64,000 bases of DNA from Candidatus Zhuqueibacterota bacterium (GTDB lineage: Bacteria; Zhuqueibacterota; Zhuqueibacteria; Zhuqueibacterales; Zhuqueibacteraceae): NCBI GenBank assembly GCA_022616415.1, contig JAKEEU010000235.1, positions 1-64,000 of the forward strand, written 5' to 3'. Below the pieces are notes generated by a model. That model ran no database searches. It worked only from the letters and a program-made list of their open reading frames with translations, and was not told the DNA's origin. Positions 37,447-45,619 of this stretch are shown here, piece after piece; position 1 is the first letter of the stretch; every line of letters begins with the position of its first letter. Both the position numbers and the translations under genes were made by a program.

Positions 37447-38114
37447 ATCTGTCTTCGTTTGATTTCATCTTTACGATGCAAATTTCGAGATCAAACCTCC
37501 CCCTCTTTGCGCTGCCGAAAGCCCAATATCGCCGCCGTTTCGAGCTTGGGCTGATTTTCGCGCTGTCTTTCACATTAGTGGCATTTTTCTTCATGCGCGA
37601 TTGGCGCATGCCGGTGAACGTGCGCGAGCACGAACCCATCATTCTGACCGTGGAAAATATTCCGCCGCAAACGCGGCAGTTTGGCGCACGACGGCCGCCG
37701 CCACCGCGACCGGCGATCCCCATTCCCACCGAAAGTGAAATGATTCCGGAGGATGAAACCATCGAGCCGACGACGTTGGACCTTTCGATTGGGGAAATCG
37801 CTTCTTCCGGCGACGCGGAGGGCATCGGCGGCGGCCAAATCATTCCGCCGCGGCCGCTGGTATTCGTCGTGCCCGAGTTTTCCGAAGAGGATCGCAAAAA
37901 GAATATTCACGGCGAGGTCAAAGTCAGCCTCGAGATCGACGTGACGGGAAAAGTGGTCAAAGCAGTGGTAATTGAAAATACCACGGGAAGCGGGCGCTGC
38001 GCGCAGGCCGCATTGCGAGCCGCATTGGCCAGCCGCTTCACGCCGGCGCGCAATGTGCAAGGCCCGGTCAAATATTGGCTGATTCAGCCGTACCGGTTCG
38101 ATCTTAAAAATTAA
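37443..38114 (+). CDS. TonB-like energy-transduction protein
   Basis: 223 residues from GTG 37443 (overlapping the previous stop as GTGA); ATG 37476 is an alternative start. A single transmembrane helix (ELGLIFALSFTLVAFFFM) is followed by a proline-rich periplasmic linker (RRPPPPRPAIPIPTE). A TonB C-terminal domain (IHGEVKVSLEIDVTGKVVKAVVIENTTGSGRCAQAALRAALASRFTPA, ending PVKYWLIQPYRF) completes it. It should couple the proton-motive force to outer-membrane receptors. ExbB/ExbD are not nearby. Confidence 0.85.
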   Translation: MNLSSFDFIFTMQISRSNLPLFALPKAQYRRRFELGLIFALSFTLVAFFFMRDWRMPVNVREHEPIILTVENIPPQTRQFGARRPPPPRPAIPIPTESEMIPEDETIEPTTLDLSIGEIASSGDAEGIGGGQIIPPRPLVFVVPEFSEEDRKKNIHGEVKVSLEIDVTGKVVKAVVIENTTGSGRCAQAALRAALASRFTPARNVQGPVKYWLIQPYRFDLKN

Positions 38115-38418
38115 GATTCGTGTTTACTCAATATACAGTTGCGTGGCGCGATTACACAGTAGAAAGAACGCGAGCGCGGAAAGCGAGAAGCAGAAAACGT
38201 AGAGCGAAGAGCGTGGAGCGAAGATAAAGCCAATAATAAAACTACGATAGGTTCATCTTTCACGCTCTACGCTGAACGCTTCACCCTCTACAAATTATGG
38301 CACCGCAATTGCATTAAAAAATCATGGAACAATCTGAATTTTAGACCATTTAAGGAAATAGGCCGGAGGTCTGAGAAGCATGGGTCTCGGTATTAAATCT
38401 TTAATTGGAGACCACATC
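38115..38418 (+). repeat. Gap with a palindromic degenerate word array (38165-38298)
   Basis: No gene. Words such as GAGCGCGGAAAGCGAG, GTAGAGCGAAGAGCGTGG run into inverted words CACGCTCTACGCTGAACGC and TTCACCCTCTAC, forming a long imperfect hairpin 3' of the TonB-like gene. The remainder leads to the Shine-Dalgarno GGAGACC of the next gene. Confidence 0.6.
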
Positions 38419-39033
38419 ATGAAAACAAAACCGTTGCTTGCTCTGACACTATTGGCATTTGCTTCAACATCGGGATTTGCCCAGCCGCAGTTGTCTTTGG
38501 GCGTAACCGGTGGATTGCAAGTGTATCCGACTCATGGCAATACATTCTTGCCGCTTCTCGGCGCTTCGGCGTGGTTTAAAGCAAATAAGCTGTTTTTTTT
38601 GAGCGGCGAGTATTTGCGCTATCAAGGCGTTGATCTTTATCCAACTGCAACCTCCGGCTTGTTACCGGCGCGAGTTCACGAGAACAGCCATACGCAACGC
38701 GCGGCAGTCGGCTTGCACTATCTGGTGAAAACTTATAACACCTCGTCAATAGCCCTGCTGGGCATCAATTTCGGCCAAAGCTGGGACAAGCGCGGTTATC
38801 AATTATATGAGCCGACTGCACAAGGGAATTTTAACTTTCGGGGAACCGGCGAAGACCAACTGCAACGCCCGGTTTTGTTTGCAAGCCTGACCGCCCAAAG
38901 CCAAAACAAGAAATTTCCGTTTTTCTTTCAGACGCGATATGGATTTTCCTTTAGTGACTTTTCCTCACTGTCGTTTGTTGAATCAAAAACTTTCTGGCAA
39001 GTGCTTGCCGGAGTGCATTTGAAAATTTTATAA
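38419..39033 (+). CDS. Outer-membrane beta-barrel protein
   Basis: 204 residues from ATG 38419 (GGAGACCACATC upstream). Signal peptide KPLLALTLLAFASTSGFA. The mature chain alternates polar and hydrophobic strands and ends HLKIL, fitting an eight-stranded OmpA/OmpW-size barrel. Unrecognised beyond that. It may form an envelope group with the next two genes. Confidence 0.65.
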   Translation: MKTKPLLALTLLAFASTSGFAQPQLSLGVTGGLQVYPTHGNTFLPLLGASAWFKANKLFFLSGEYLRYQGVDLYPTATSGLLPARVHENSHTQRAAVGLHYLVKTYNTSSIALLGINFGQSWDKRGYQLYEPTAQGNFNFRGTGEDQLQRPVLFASLTAQSQNKKFPFFFQTRYGFSFSDFSSLSFVESKTFWQVLAGVHLKIL

Positions 39034-39125
39034 AATTGGAATGATCTCGATTCGGGTGCTGTTTGTTCTTTTATGGTAATGGCACTCGGACGGTTGCTTA
39101 TAACTGAAAAAAGGAGCCTGGCACC

Positions 39126-40136
39126 ATGAAAGCAAAATTGCTGTTCTTGCTCGCCGGTCTGGCGTTGAGCGGCTTCGTAATGAATGGATGCTATACGCAG
39201 GTCGCCCGCCCGGATCGTGACGATGAGACGACCGTCTCACGTGAAGAAGAGTACACCGAAGAAGAAACCGAGGAAGCACAGGCTTCCGAGGCGCGGCGCG
39301 ACGACGTTCGCCATCATACCGACGTTTATATTTACAGCGGCAGTTGGTACGATCCCTGGTATTATCCTTGGTATTCTTCGTGGTATCGTTATCCGCGCTC
39401 GCGTTTTTATGTCTCCGTCGGATTTGGTTATGATCCGTGGGGCTGGTGCGGCACGCCGTGGGATTGGGGATATGACCCGTGGTGCGGCACCGGTTATTAT
39501 GGCAGATATTGGGGATCATATTACCGCGGCTGGGGTCCGGCGTATTATTACGACCCATTCTATCGCCACTATCCATACTATAGGACTGGTGATCGCGTTG
39601 TGGAGAATAAAAAGCGACCGATGACCCGCCGGGGTTTGAAGCCGGGATCGGGATCCGATCAATCGGCCGGAACCTATGTCAGCGGCGGTGGTGGCGGCAG
39701 TCTTTTGCGCCCGGCCTCCGGAATTTATACGCGCGGCCCCGACGGAACCTATCGCCGGGTTCGCAAAGGTGACGCTGCGAGCGGCCGTACCATCGTCGAC
39801 GATCAAATTTCGGCGCAGCCGGCGCGCGGCAGCAGAGAGATCATTAAGCGTGGAACCCGCGGCTCCGGTGACATTAAGCGAGCCGCAACACCGCAGGAGA
39901 ACTCTTCAGGAAACAATCAAGGGTCGGTGCGCCGGAGCCGGAAACCCGCGTCAAGCTCGGGTGATAACTACAACAGACCAAGATCCGGCTCAAGCTCAAG
40001 AGGCTCGTCAGGCTCCGGTGGCAGTGTGTCGAAGCCTTCGGGCGGAGGCTCATCAAGCGGCGGCTCCGCGCCGAAAAGCTCGGGTGGCTCTTCGAGCGGT
40101 GGCTCGTCTTCCAAGCGGCCCAGCCGCAATAAATAG
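39126..40136 (+). CDS. Low-complexity Tyr/Trp- then Gly/Ser-rich lipoprotein
   Basis: 336 residues. Signal peptide with lipobox-like GFVMNGC, so Cys22 is probably lipidated. An acidic Glu-rich segment (39-58) is followed by an aromatic domain (about 65-160) with repeated WYDPWYY, YDPWGW, YDPWCG, YYDPFY motifs. A basic linker leads to a Gly/Ser/Arg/Lys-rich tail (about 255-336; GSGGSVSKPSGG-type). AAGGAG is nine bases upstream of the ATG. Envelope location is likely; the aromatic-basic make-up suggests polymer or surface binding and possibly phase-separating behaviour. No family recognised. Confidence 0.7.
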   Translation: MKAKLLFLLAGLALSGFVMNGCYTQVARPDRDDETTVSREEEYTEEETEEAQASEARRDDVRHHTDVYIYSGSWYDPWYYPWYSSWYRYPRSRFYVSVGFGYDPWGWCGTPWDWGYDPWCGTGYYGRYWGSYYRGWGPAYYYDPFYRHYPYYRTGDRVVENKKRPMTRRGLKPGSGSDQSAGTYVSGGGGGSLLRPASGIYTRGPDGTYRRVRKGDAASGRTIVDDQISAQPARGSREIIKRGTRGSGDIKRAATPQENSSGNNQGSVRRSRKPASSSGDNYNRPRSGSSSRGSSGSGGSVSKPSGGGSSSGGSAPKSSGGSSSGGSSSKRPSRNK

Positions 40137-40257
40137 CGCTTGCAAGTAATCGGCGCGCGACACAGCAGCCTCGCGCCTGCTTACCACCTTTACCTAAATG
40201 AGCGCCGGGCACCCTGGTTCTCATGGCTGAAATTGACACATCGCAGGAGATATGACC

Positions 40258-41583
40258 ATGAAACGCAAACTCACGGCAGTCGGAATTTTTATCTGCTTGT
40301 TCGGATGGCTGAATCTGGCCAGAGCGCAAGAGGAAGTTTTTCAGCGCGGCTTCGAGCTCGGCATCGGCACGCGCGCGCTGGGCATGGGCGGCGCGTATCT
40401 CGGCGTTGCGGATGACTACAGCGCCAGTTTTTGGAACCCGGCCGGATTGGCACAAATCCGCCGGTTGGAAGGATTCGGCACGCTTTCCTATTTGCAACGC
40501 AAAAATGATATTTCCGCGGTCGAAGTCAATGCCAATGCTAAAGACGATCTCACCTCGACGCAGCTTAATAGCATCGGGCTGGCCTATCCCGTGCCGACTT
40601 ATCAAGGCAGCCTGGTTTTCGGCATCGGCTATCATCGCGTCCATCCTTACGATGCCAGCCTCAAATTCAGATTGGTCAACGCCACGGCGAATGATGCCAA
40701 TCAAAGCTGGTCGATCTTGGAAGAAGGTGGCTTGAACAATTGGGTTTTTGCCGGCGCCGTGGAAGTGGCCCCGAATATCTCGCTCGGCGCCGCGTTGAAC
40801 ATTTTTACCGGAAACAACGATTATACTTCGCGCTTCACGGAGATCGACGACGTCGGAGACCGGGTTTTTGACTTCAGCGAAGCCCGCTTCGAAGACGTCG
40901 TCAATTCAAAATACAGCGGCTACAACTTGAGGCTCGGAGCGTTGTACCGGCCCATGTCGTTCGTGCGCCTCGGCCTGACCCTTACCACGCCGACATTCAT
41001 TACCGGCACCGACAACTGGAAGTATAACGACACCACCATCGACGATCAGGACTCGGTGTTTACCGATAGCGATGCCGGTGAGATCAAATACAAAATCCGC
41101 TCGCCGTTTTCGTTGGCGGCCGGCGCCGCAGTCAACCTGCCCGCGCTCATGGTCAGTGGCAGCGTGGAATGGACGGATTGGTCGCAAACGCGTTATTTGA
41201 CCGAGCCGCCTTTTGAGGTCACCAGCTTTCAGTTCGACGACGAGCGCAGCCTGGCGAACGATTCCTTGCGCACCAATTATCGCAACACGCTGCGCTTGCG
41301 CGCGGGCGCCGAGTTTACCCTGCCGATTCTCAATTTGCAATTTCGCGCCGGCGGCATTTACGATCCGCAAATCCGAAAGGGTCTGCCGTCAGACTCCGAC
41401 CGCAAGTTCTTGACCGCGGGTTTAGGCATCTTCCTGGACAAGCAAACCCGCTTCGACGTTGCGCTCATGCACGGCGAGTGGACCGAATACAGCACGCTGG
41501 ACGACTTTAGCGACGATGTCTACTCCACTTCGGAAAAAATCAATTACAACAAAATATTGGCTTCGCTGGCCGTGCGGTTTTAA
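40258..41583 (+). CDS. FadL/PorV-type outer-membrane protein
   Basis: 441 residues from ATG 40258 (AGGAGATATGACC upstream; ATG 40252 is too close). Signal peptide ends ARA. The mature N-terminus FELGIGTRALGMGGAYLGVADDYSASFWNPAGLAQI is the hallmark of the OmpP1/FadL and PorV families (N-terminal hatch and first strands). The protein ends in an aromatic residue as outer-membrane barrels do (SLAVRF). Relatives move hydrophobic compounds or act as the shuttle of type IX secretion; which one applies is unresolved. Confidence 0.82.
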   Translation: MKRKLTAVGIFICLFGWLNLARAQEEVFQRGFELGIGTRALGMGGAYLGVADDYSASFWNPAGLAQIRRLEGFGTLSYLQRKNDISAVEVNANAKDDLTSTQLNSIGLAYPVPTYQGSLVFGIGYHRVHPYDASLKFRLVNATANDANQSWSILEEGGLNNWVFAGAVEVAPNISLGAALNIFTGNNDYTSRFTEIDDVGDRVFDFSEARFEDVVNSKYSGYNLRLGALYRPMSFVRLGLTLTTPTFITGTDNWKYNDTTIDDQDSVFTDSDAGEIKYKIRSPFSLAAGAAVNLPALMVSGSVEWTDWSQTRYLTEPPFEVTSFQFDDERSLANDSLRTNYRNTLRLRAGAEFTLPILNLQFRAGGIYDPQIRKGLPSDSDRKFLTAGLGIFLDKQTRFDVALMHGEWTEYSTLDDFSDDVYSTSEKINYNKILASLAVRF

Positions 41584-41796
41584 GTTTGTAGCCCAGACGT
41601 GTCGTCTGGCTATATGATAATCAACCCCGACTCTTCGGAGATTCGATTGCACACGGTGAACGCGGTCGAAGGAGAGCCGGGGTTCTATTTGTTTAGGCTG
41701 GCGGCTGGCGTTTGACGAATCTCGATATTCTTTTTGCGGCTTGAAATTTTCGGCAGAATTTTGTATATTTTAGTAGAACACAAGGGAGAGGTTGCC

Positions 41797-42624
41797 ATGC
41801 AATTCGCCGATCCGCGCACCGATTTCGCTTTCAAAAAGATCTTTGGCAACGATAAAGCCAAAGACGTTTTGATCAGCTTTCTCAACGCCGTTTTGGGGCT
41901 TGACGCGGCCCATGCCGTTGTCGCGGTCACCATCCTGAATCCCTACGAAGCGCCCAAAACCAAATACATGCGCGCCAGCTACGTCGACGTCAAGTGCGTC
42001 GATGCTCGCGGCATAAGTTACATCGTCGAGATGCAAGTGGCTTATGTTGCCGGTTTCGAGAAGCGAGTAATTTACAACGCCAGCAAGGCTTACGGCAATC
42101 AATTGTTGGTGGGAGATGCTTATCCGAAGCTCAATCAGGTCATTTCCATCAACGTTCTCGACTTCATTCTGTTCGATGACTTCAGCCATTATCTTTCCTG
42201 CCATCAGATTCAGGAGACGATAACCGGCAATTCCTATCTTGATGAGATTCGCTATTATTTTATCGAACTGCCGAAGTTTGGCAAAACCGAAGAAGAGTTG
42301 GAAACGGTTGTCGATAAGTGGGCCTATTTCATTAAGCATACGCGCCATCTGGATCACGTGCCGGCGAAGCTGGACGAGCCGGCGTTTCGCAAGGCGTTCG
42401 AGCTGGCCAATCGCGCCAATATGACGCCGGAGGAATTGGAGCATTACGAAGATAGCGTGCTGGTCATGCTGGATGAGCGCGGCAGAATTGATGGCGCGTT
42501 TGAAAAGGGCGAGCATACCAAGGCGCGAGAAATTGCCCGTTCCATGCGGCATAAAAACATGGCCAGCGCGCTGATTGCTGAACTGACCGGACTGACCATT
42601 GAAGAAATCGAAAAGTTGCAATAG
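41797..42624 (+). CDS. Rpn-family PD-(D/E)xK nuclease / transposase-like
   Basis: 275 residues from ATG 41797 (GAGAGGTTGCC upstream). N-terminus MQFADPRTDFAFKKIFGNDKAKDVLISFLNAVL is the signature of the recombination-promoting nuclease family. YVDVKCVDARGISYIVEMQV supplies the catalytic Asp and Glu-x-Gln. The C-terminus (KAREIARSMRHKNMASALIAELTGLTIEEIEKL) is the usual helical tail, and resembles the end of the other Rpn-like gene at 36.6 kb. Function is inferred from the family: RecA-independent recombination or host genome shuffling. Confidence 0.88.
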   Translation: MQFADPRTDFAFKKIFGNDKAKDVLISFLNAVLGLDAAHAVVAVTILNPYEAPKTKYMRASYVDVKCVDARGISYIVEMQVAYVAGFEKRVIYNASKAYGNQLLVGDAYPKLNQVISINVLDFILFDDFSHYLSCHQIQETITGNSYLDEIRYYFIELPKFGKTEEELETVVDKWAYFIKHTRHLDHVPAKLDEPAFRKAFELANRANMTPEELEHYEDSVLVMLDERGRIDGAFEKGEHTKAREIARSMRHKNMASALIAELTGLTIEEIEKLQ

Positions 42625-42672
42625 CCACGCTCATAACGAAGTGAAATCACCAACTTTTATAGTCTTCCTCCG

Positions 42673-43611
42673 ATGAAACTCAAAAGTGTTTCCGGTTTCA
42701 CAGCGCTTATTTTAATTTGCAGCGCTGTTGCATCTTATGCGCAAAGCGAAAAGGTCACGCTGATTTTGCAAAGCGGCGAAGAAATTCCCTGCCGGCTCGA
42801 ACGCATCGCCTATGGCTATGTTTATTTTGAAGCGGCTACTTCACGCTTGGCGTTCAAATATGGCGACGCCATCGAAATTGCCAAGGTTGCCAAGATTCGT
42901 CTCGGCGATGGCCGCGAGTTGACCATGAATGAATTTTTGGCGAAACCGAGCGAAAGCACTCCCTCCTCCGAAGAAACAAAAGAAATCCCCGCACCTCGAC
43001 CACGACCACCCGAGCCAGCGCCGCGCCAAATCAATGCGCCGACTCCGCCCAGCGGCCCGGGCATACGCTTGACGAGCCAATTGTCGGATGCAACCCAGGC
43101 AACAGGCGGAGTCGGCTTGCGCCTGCCGGATATGCCGCCACCGCCGCAATCCACCACCGAATTGAGCTATGGCGAGCTGGCCGACTTGCTCGCCGAAGCC
43201 GGGCTGGCGGGCAAATTGTTCAATGAGATCAACGCCGGAGCGCTTCGTGGCCGGCTATTGACGAAAGACCAGAAGGCGCTCGTCGACGCCGTTTCGCAGT
43301 CCCCCGTGTGGAGCGCCCGCAAGCGCGATTTGCGCGAAGCGATGCGCGTGGCTGAAGGCGAGTTCAATATGCTGACGCGCAGCCAGACGAACCTGCTCGC
43401 GGAAGTTTTCAATTTTCGTTATGCCTCCCAAGCGGCAGCCTTTGTCGAATTTGTCCAATTCTTGCACGCCGAAAACGCTCTGTTTTTTCAAAACAAATGG
43501 GAGAAGATTGAGAGTGTTTTCGGTGAAGATGCGGCCACGGCATTGCGGGATATTTTGAATAATTACGAGGATTGGCATTATCTTTTCGGACAGGAAGGGG
43601 AGAAGCGTTGA
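42673..43611 (+). CDS. Exported protein of unknown function
   Basis: 312 residues. Signal peptide LIFICS-like (ALILICSAVASYAQ) followed by a short beta domain (VTLILQSGEEIPCRLERIAYGYVYFEA). A proline-rich linker (PAPRPRPPEPAPRQINAPTPPSG) precedes an all-helical C-terminal domain with DLLAEAGLAGKLFNEINAGAL. Unrecognised. No clear ribosome-binding site at ATG 42673. Probably the last gene before the pyr promoter. Confidence 0.6.
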   Translation: MKLKSVSGFTALILICSAVASYAQSEKVTLILQSGEEIPCRLERIAYGYVYFEAATSRLAFKYGDAIEIAKVAKIRLGDGRELTMNEFLAKPSESTPSSEETKEIPAPRPRPPEPAPRQINAPTPPSGPGIRLTSQLSDATQATGGVGLRLPDMPPPPQSTTELSYGELADLLAEAGLAGKLFNEINAGALRGRLLTKDQKALVDAVSQSPVWSARKRDLREAMRVAEGEFNMLTRSQTNLLAEVFNFRYASQAAAFVEFVQFLHAENALFFQNKWEKIESVFGEDAATALRDILNNYEDWHYLFGQEGEKR

Positions 43612-43639
43612 GCGCGCAAAAAAATCTTTGAATCACCTC

Positions 43640-43668
43640 TTGACAGTATCATTAAAAATTTGTATTTT
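43640..43668 (+). promoter_or_regulatory. pyr operon promoter
   Basis: TTGACA (43640-43645), a 17-bp spacer and TATTTT (43663-43668) make a near-consensus sigma-70 promoter. Transcription would start near 43675 and leave a leader of about 220 nt before pyrR. Confidence 0.8.
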
Positions 43669-43674
43669 GTGTAA

Positions 43675-43870
43675 CGGCTGAATTAAAAACTGCCGCATCG
43701 GGGTTACAATTGAAATAACCAATAGAATATAACCACGGGGCAAAAGGCAAAATGAAACACAATAAAAAAACGGTGAAAAGCCGGGTGATGAAGCGGCCGG
43801 CGTGTTCACCTCAAAAATTTCGCAGTCTGGATTGAAGGTCTACCATAGTTTTTATGATAGACCTTTTTTG
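43675..43870 (+). promoter_or_regulatory. Structured pyr leader with intrinsic terminator (attenuator-like)
   Basis: A hairpin GGTGAA/TTCACC encloses GCCGG/CCGGC (about 43775-43810). It is followed by a terminator at 43835-43866: AAGGTCTACCATA pairs with TATGATAGACCTT, then a T-run, 30 bp before pyrR. A terminator between promoter and first gene, in front of pyrR itself, indicates transcription attenuation, probably by PyrR binding to the leader with UMP. The exact PyrR loop consensus was not recognised. Confidence 0.65.
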
Positions 43871-43896
43871 TGTGTGGCAAAAATTTGAATTCGACC

Positions 43897-44484
43897 ATGT
43901 ATACAAGCGACTATAAAATCAAAGCGGTTATCATGGATGAAAAGTCGCTAAACCGCACGCTGTCGCGCCTGGCCCATCAAATCGTGGAATCGAACCGCGG
44001 CGTCGAGAATCTGGCATTCGTCGGCATTCTCACCCGCGGCGTGCAAATTGCCGAGCGCCTCATCGAAAAAATCGAGCCGATCGAAGGCCGGCGGCTGCCG
44101 CTGGGCATGCTCGACATCACTTTCTATCGCGACGATATGCTGCAAAAGCTGAAAAAGCCGCGCGTGCAGAAAACCGATATTCCCTTCGACATCGAAAGCA
44201 AGTCCGTCGTGCTGGTGGATGACGTGCTCTACACCGGCCGCACCGTGCGCGCCGCGTTGGATGCGCTGATGGACTTCGGCCGGCCGGCGCGCATCCAGCT
44301 CGCGGTGTTGATCGACCGCGGCCATCGCGAGCTGCCGATCAAGGCGGATTACGTCGGCCAGGAAATCAAAACCACCGCCGGCGAGGAAGTGCGCGTGAAA
44401 TTGAAAAACGTCGACAGCGAAGACAGCGTCTATTTGGTCGAAACGCTCAATGAAAAAAAGCAACATGAAATTCAAGTGGCTTGA
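43897..44484 (+). CDS. pyrR: PyrR bifunctional regulator / uracil phosphoribosyltransferase
   Basis: 195 residues. The PRPP-binding loop VVLVDDVLYTGRTVRAALDAL is canonical, and KAVIMDEKSLNRTLSRLAHQI matches the N-terminus of PyrR. PyrR binds pyr mRNA when UMP is high and promotes termination; many also have weak uracil phosphoribosyltransferase activity. ATG 43897 is preferred; GTG 43870 lies in the terminator T-run. It is the first gene of pyrR-pyrB-pyrC, downstream of a terminator-bearing leader. Confidence 0.93.
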   Translation: MYTSDYKIKAVIMDEKSLNRTLSRLAHQIVESNRGVENLAFVGILTRGVQIAERLIEKIEPIEGRRLPLGMLDITFYRDDMLQKLKKPRVQKTDIPFDIESKSVVLVDDVLYTGRTVRAALDALMDFGRPARIQLAVLIDRGHRELPIKADYVGQEIKTTAGEEVRVKLKNVDSEDSVYLVETLNEKKQHEIQVA

Positions 44485-44562
44485 GGCATCTGCATCTCGC
44501 ACAGCAATCAGACATGGGTCACTTGCAACTTGCCCGCTACGGGCGATTTGCTCGAGGTCGCA

Positions 44563-45516
44563 ATGATCATCTCTAAACACCTACTCGGCCTGGAAGGTGT
44601 GCAGCGCGAAGAAATTTCCATTATTCTAAAAACGGCCCAGTCATTCAAAGAAGTTCTCTCCCGTCCCATTCCCAAGGTTCCCACCCTGCGTGGCAAAACC
44701 ATCGTCAATCTTTTTTTTGAAGCTTCCACCCGCACCCGCATCTCGTTCGAGCTTGCCGAGAAGCGGCTTTCCGCAGACAGCATCAGCTTTACCACCGCAG
44801 GCTCATCGGTCGCCAAAGGCGAGACGCTGAAAGACACGGTGCGCAACATCGAAGCGATGAAGATCGACATGGTCGTGGTGCGCCATCAGGCTTCGGGCGC
44901 CGCGCAGTTTCTGAGCCAATGCCTCGACGCCGGCGTGATCAATGCCGGCGACGGCCTGCACGAGCATCCCACGCAGGGCTTGCTCGATATGATGACTTTA
45001 CTGGACAAATTCGGGCGGCTGGATGGACTGAAAGTCGCCATCGTCGGAGATATCGCACATAGCCGGGTCGCGCGCAGCAATATCCACGGGCTGATGACGA
45101 TGGGTGCGGCGGTCGCGCTCTGCGGCCCGGCTACCCTTTTACCACGCGATATCCCCGCCGCGTTTGGAAGTGATTTGCGCGTATTCACCAAAGTCGATGA
45201 CGCTCTCCGCTGGGCTGATGCCGTGAACGTGCTGCGCCTGCAGCTCGAGCGGCAGAAGCACGGCCTGTTGCCCTCACTACGCGAATATGCCATGCACTTC
45301 GGCATCACCCGCCGCCGACTCGAAACGTGCAAGCGGGACGTCGTGATCATGCATCCGGGCCCGATCAATCGCGGCGTCGAGCTGGAAAGCGAACTGGCCG
45401 ACGGCGAGTATTCCGTAATTCTCGACCAAGTCACCAACGGCGTCGCCGTGCGCATGGCCGTGCTCTATCTCAAAAGCGGCGGCGAGCAGGAGGTGATGAA
45501 TGGGAATGGGTTGTGA
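44563..45516 (+). CDS. pyrB: Aspartate carbamoyltransferase catalytic chain
   Basis: 317 residues. The carbamoyl-phosphate loop FFEASTRTRISFELAEKRL, the HPTQGLLDM block and the C-terminal HPGPINRGVELESELAD are all intact. It makes carbamoyl-aspartate, the first committed pyrimidine step. ATG 44563 is preceded by GAGGT five bases away; an ATG at 44530 lacks such a site. No regulatory chain pyrI is present, as in PyrR-controlled systems. Confidence 0.95.
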   Translation: MIISKHLLGLEGVQREEISIILKTAQSFKEVLSRPIPKVPTLRGKTIVNLFFEASTRTRISFELAEKRLSADSISFTTAGSSVAKGETLKDTVRNIEAMKIDMVVVRHQASGAAQFLSQCLDAGVINAGDGLHEHPTQGLLDMMTLLDKFGRLDGLKVAIVGDIAHSRVARSNIHGLMTMGAAVALCGPATLLPRDIPAAFGSDLRVFTKVDDALRWADAVNVLRLQLERQKHGLLPSLREYAMHFGITRRRLETCKRDVVIMHPGPINRGVELESELADGEYSVILDQVTNGVAVRMAVLYLKSGGEQEVMNGNGL

Positions 45517-45536
45517 GTCGTAATAAAAAGCGTTGG

Positions 45537-45600
45537 CTGGTTCGCCGGTTGGCCCGTTAGCCAGTTAATAGGCAGACTGCGAACCGTCAAACGGGCAAAC
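45537..45600. repeat. Palindromic degenerate word array after pyrB
   Basis: CGGTTGGCCCGTTAGCC words are followed after about 15 bp by AACCGTCAAACGGGCAAACCG, an imperfect inverted copy. It fills most of the pyrB-pyrC gap. Confidence 0.6.
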
Positions 45601-45619
45601 CGTCTAACAGATTTAATTT

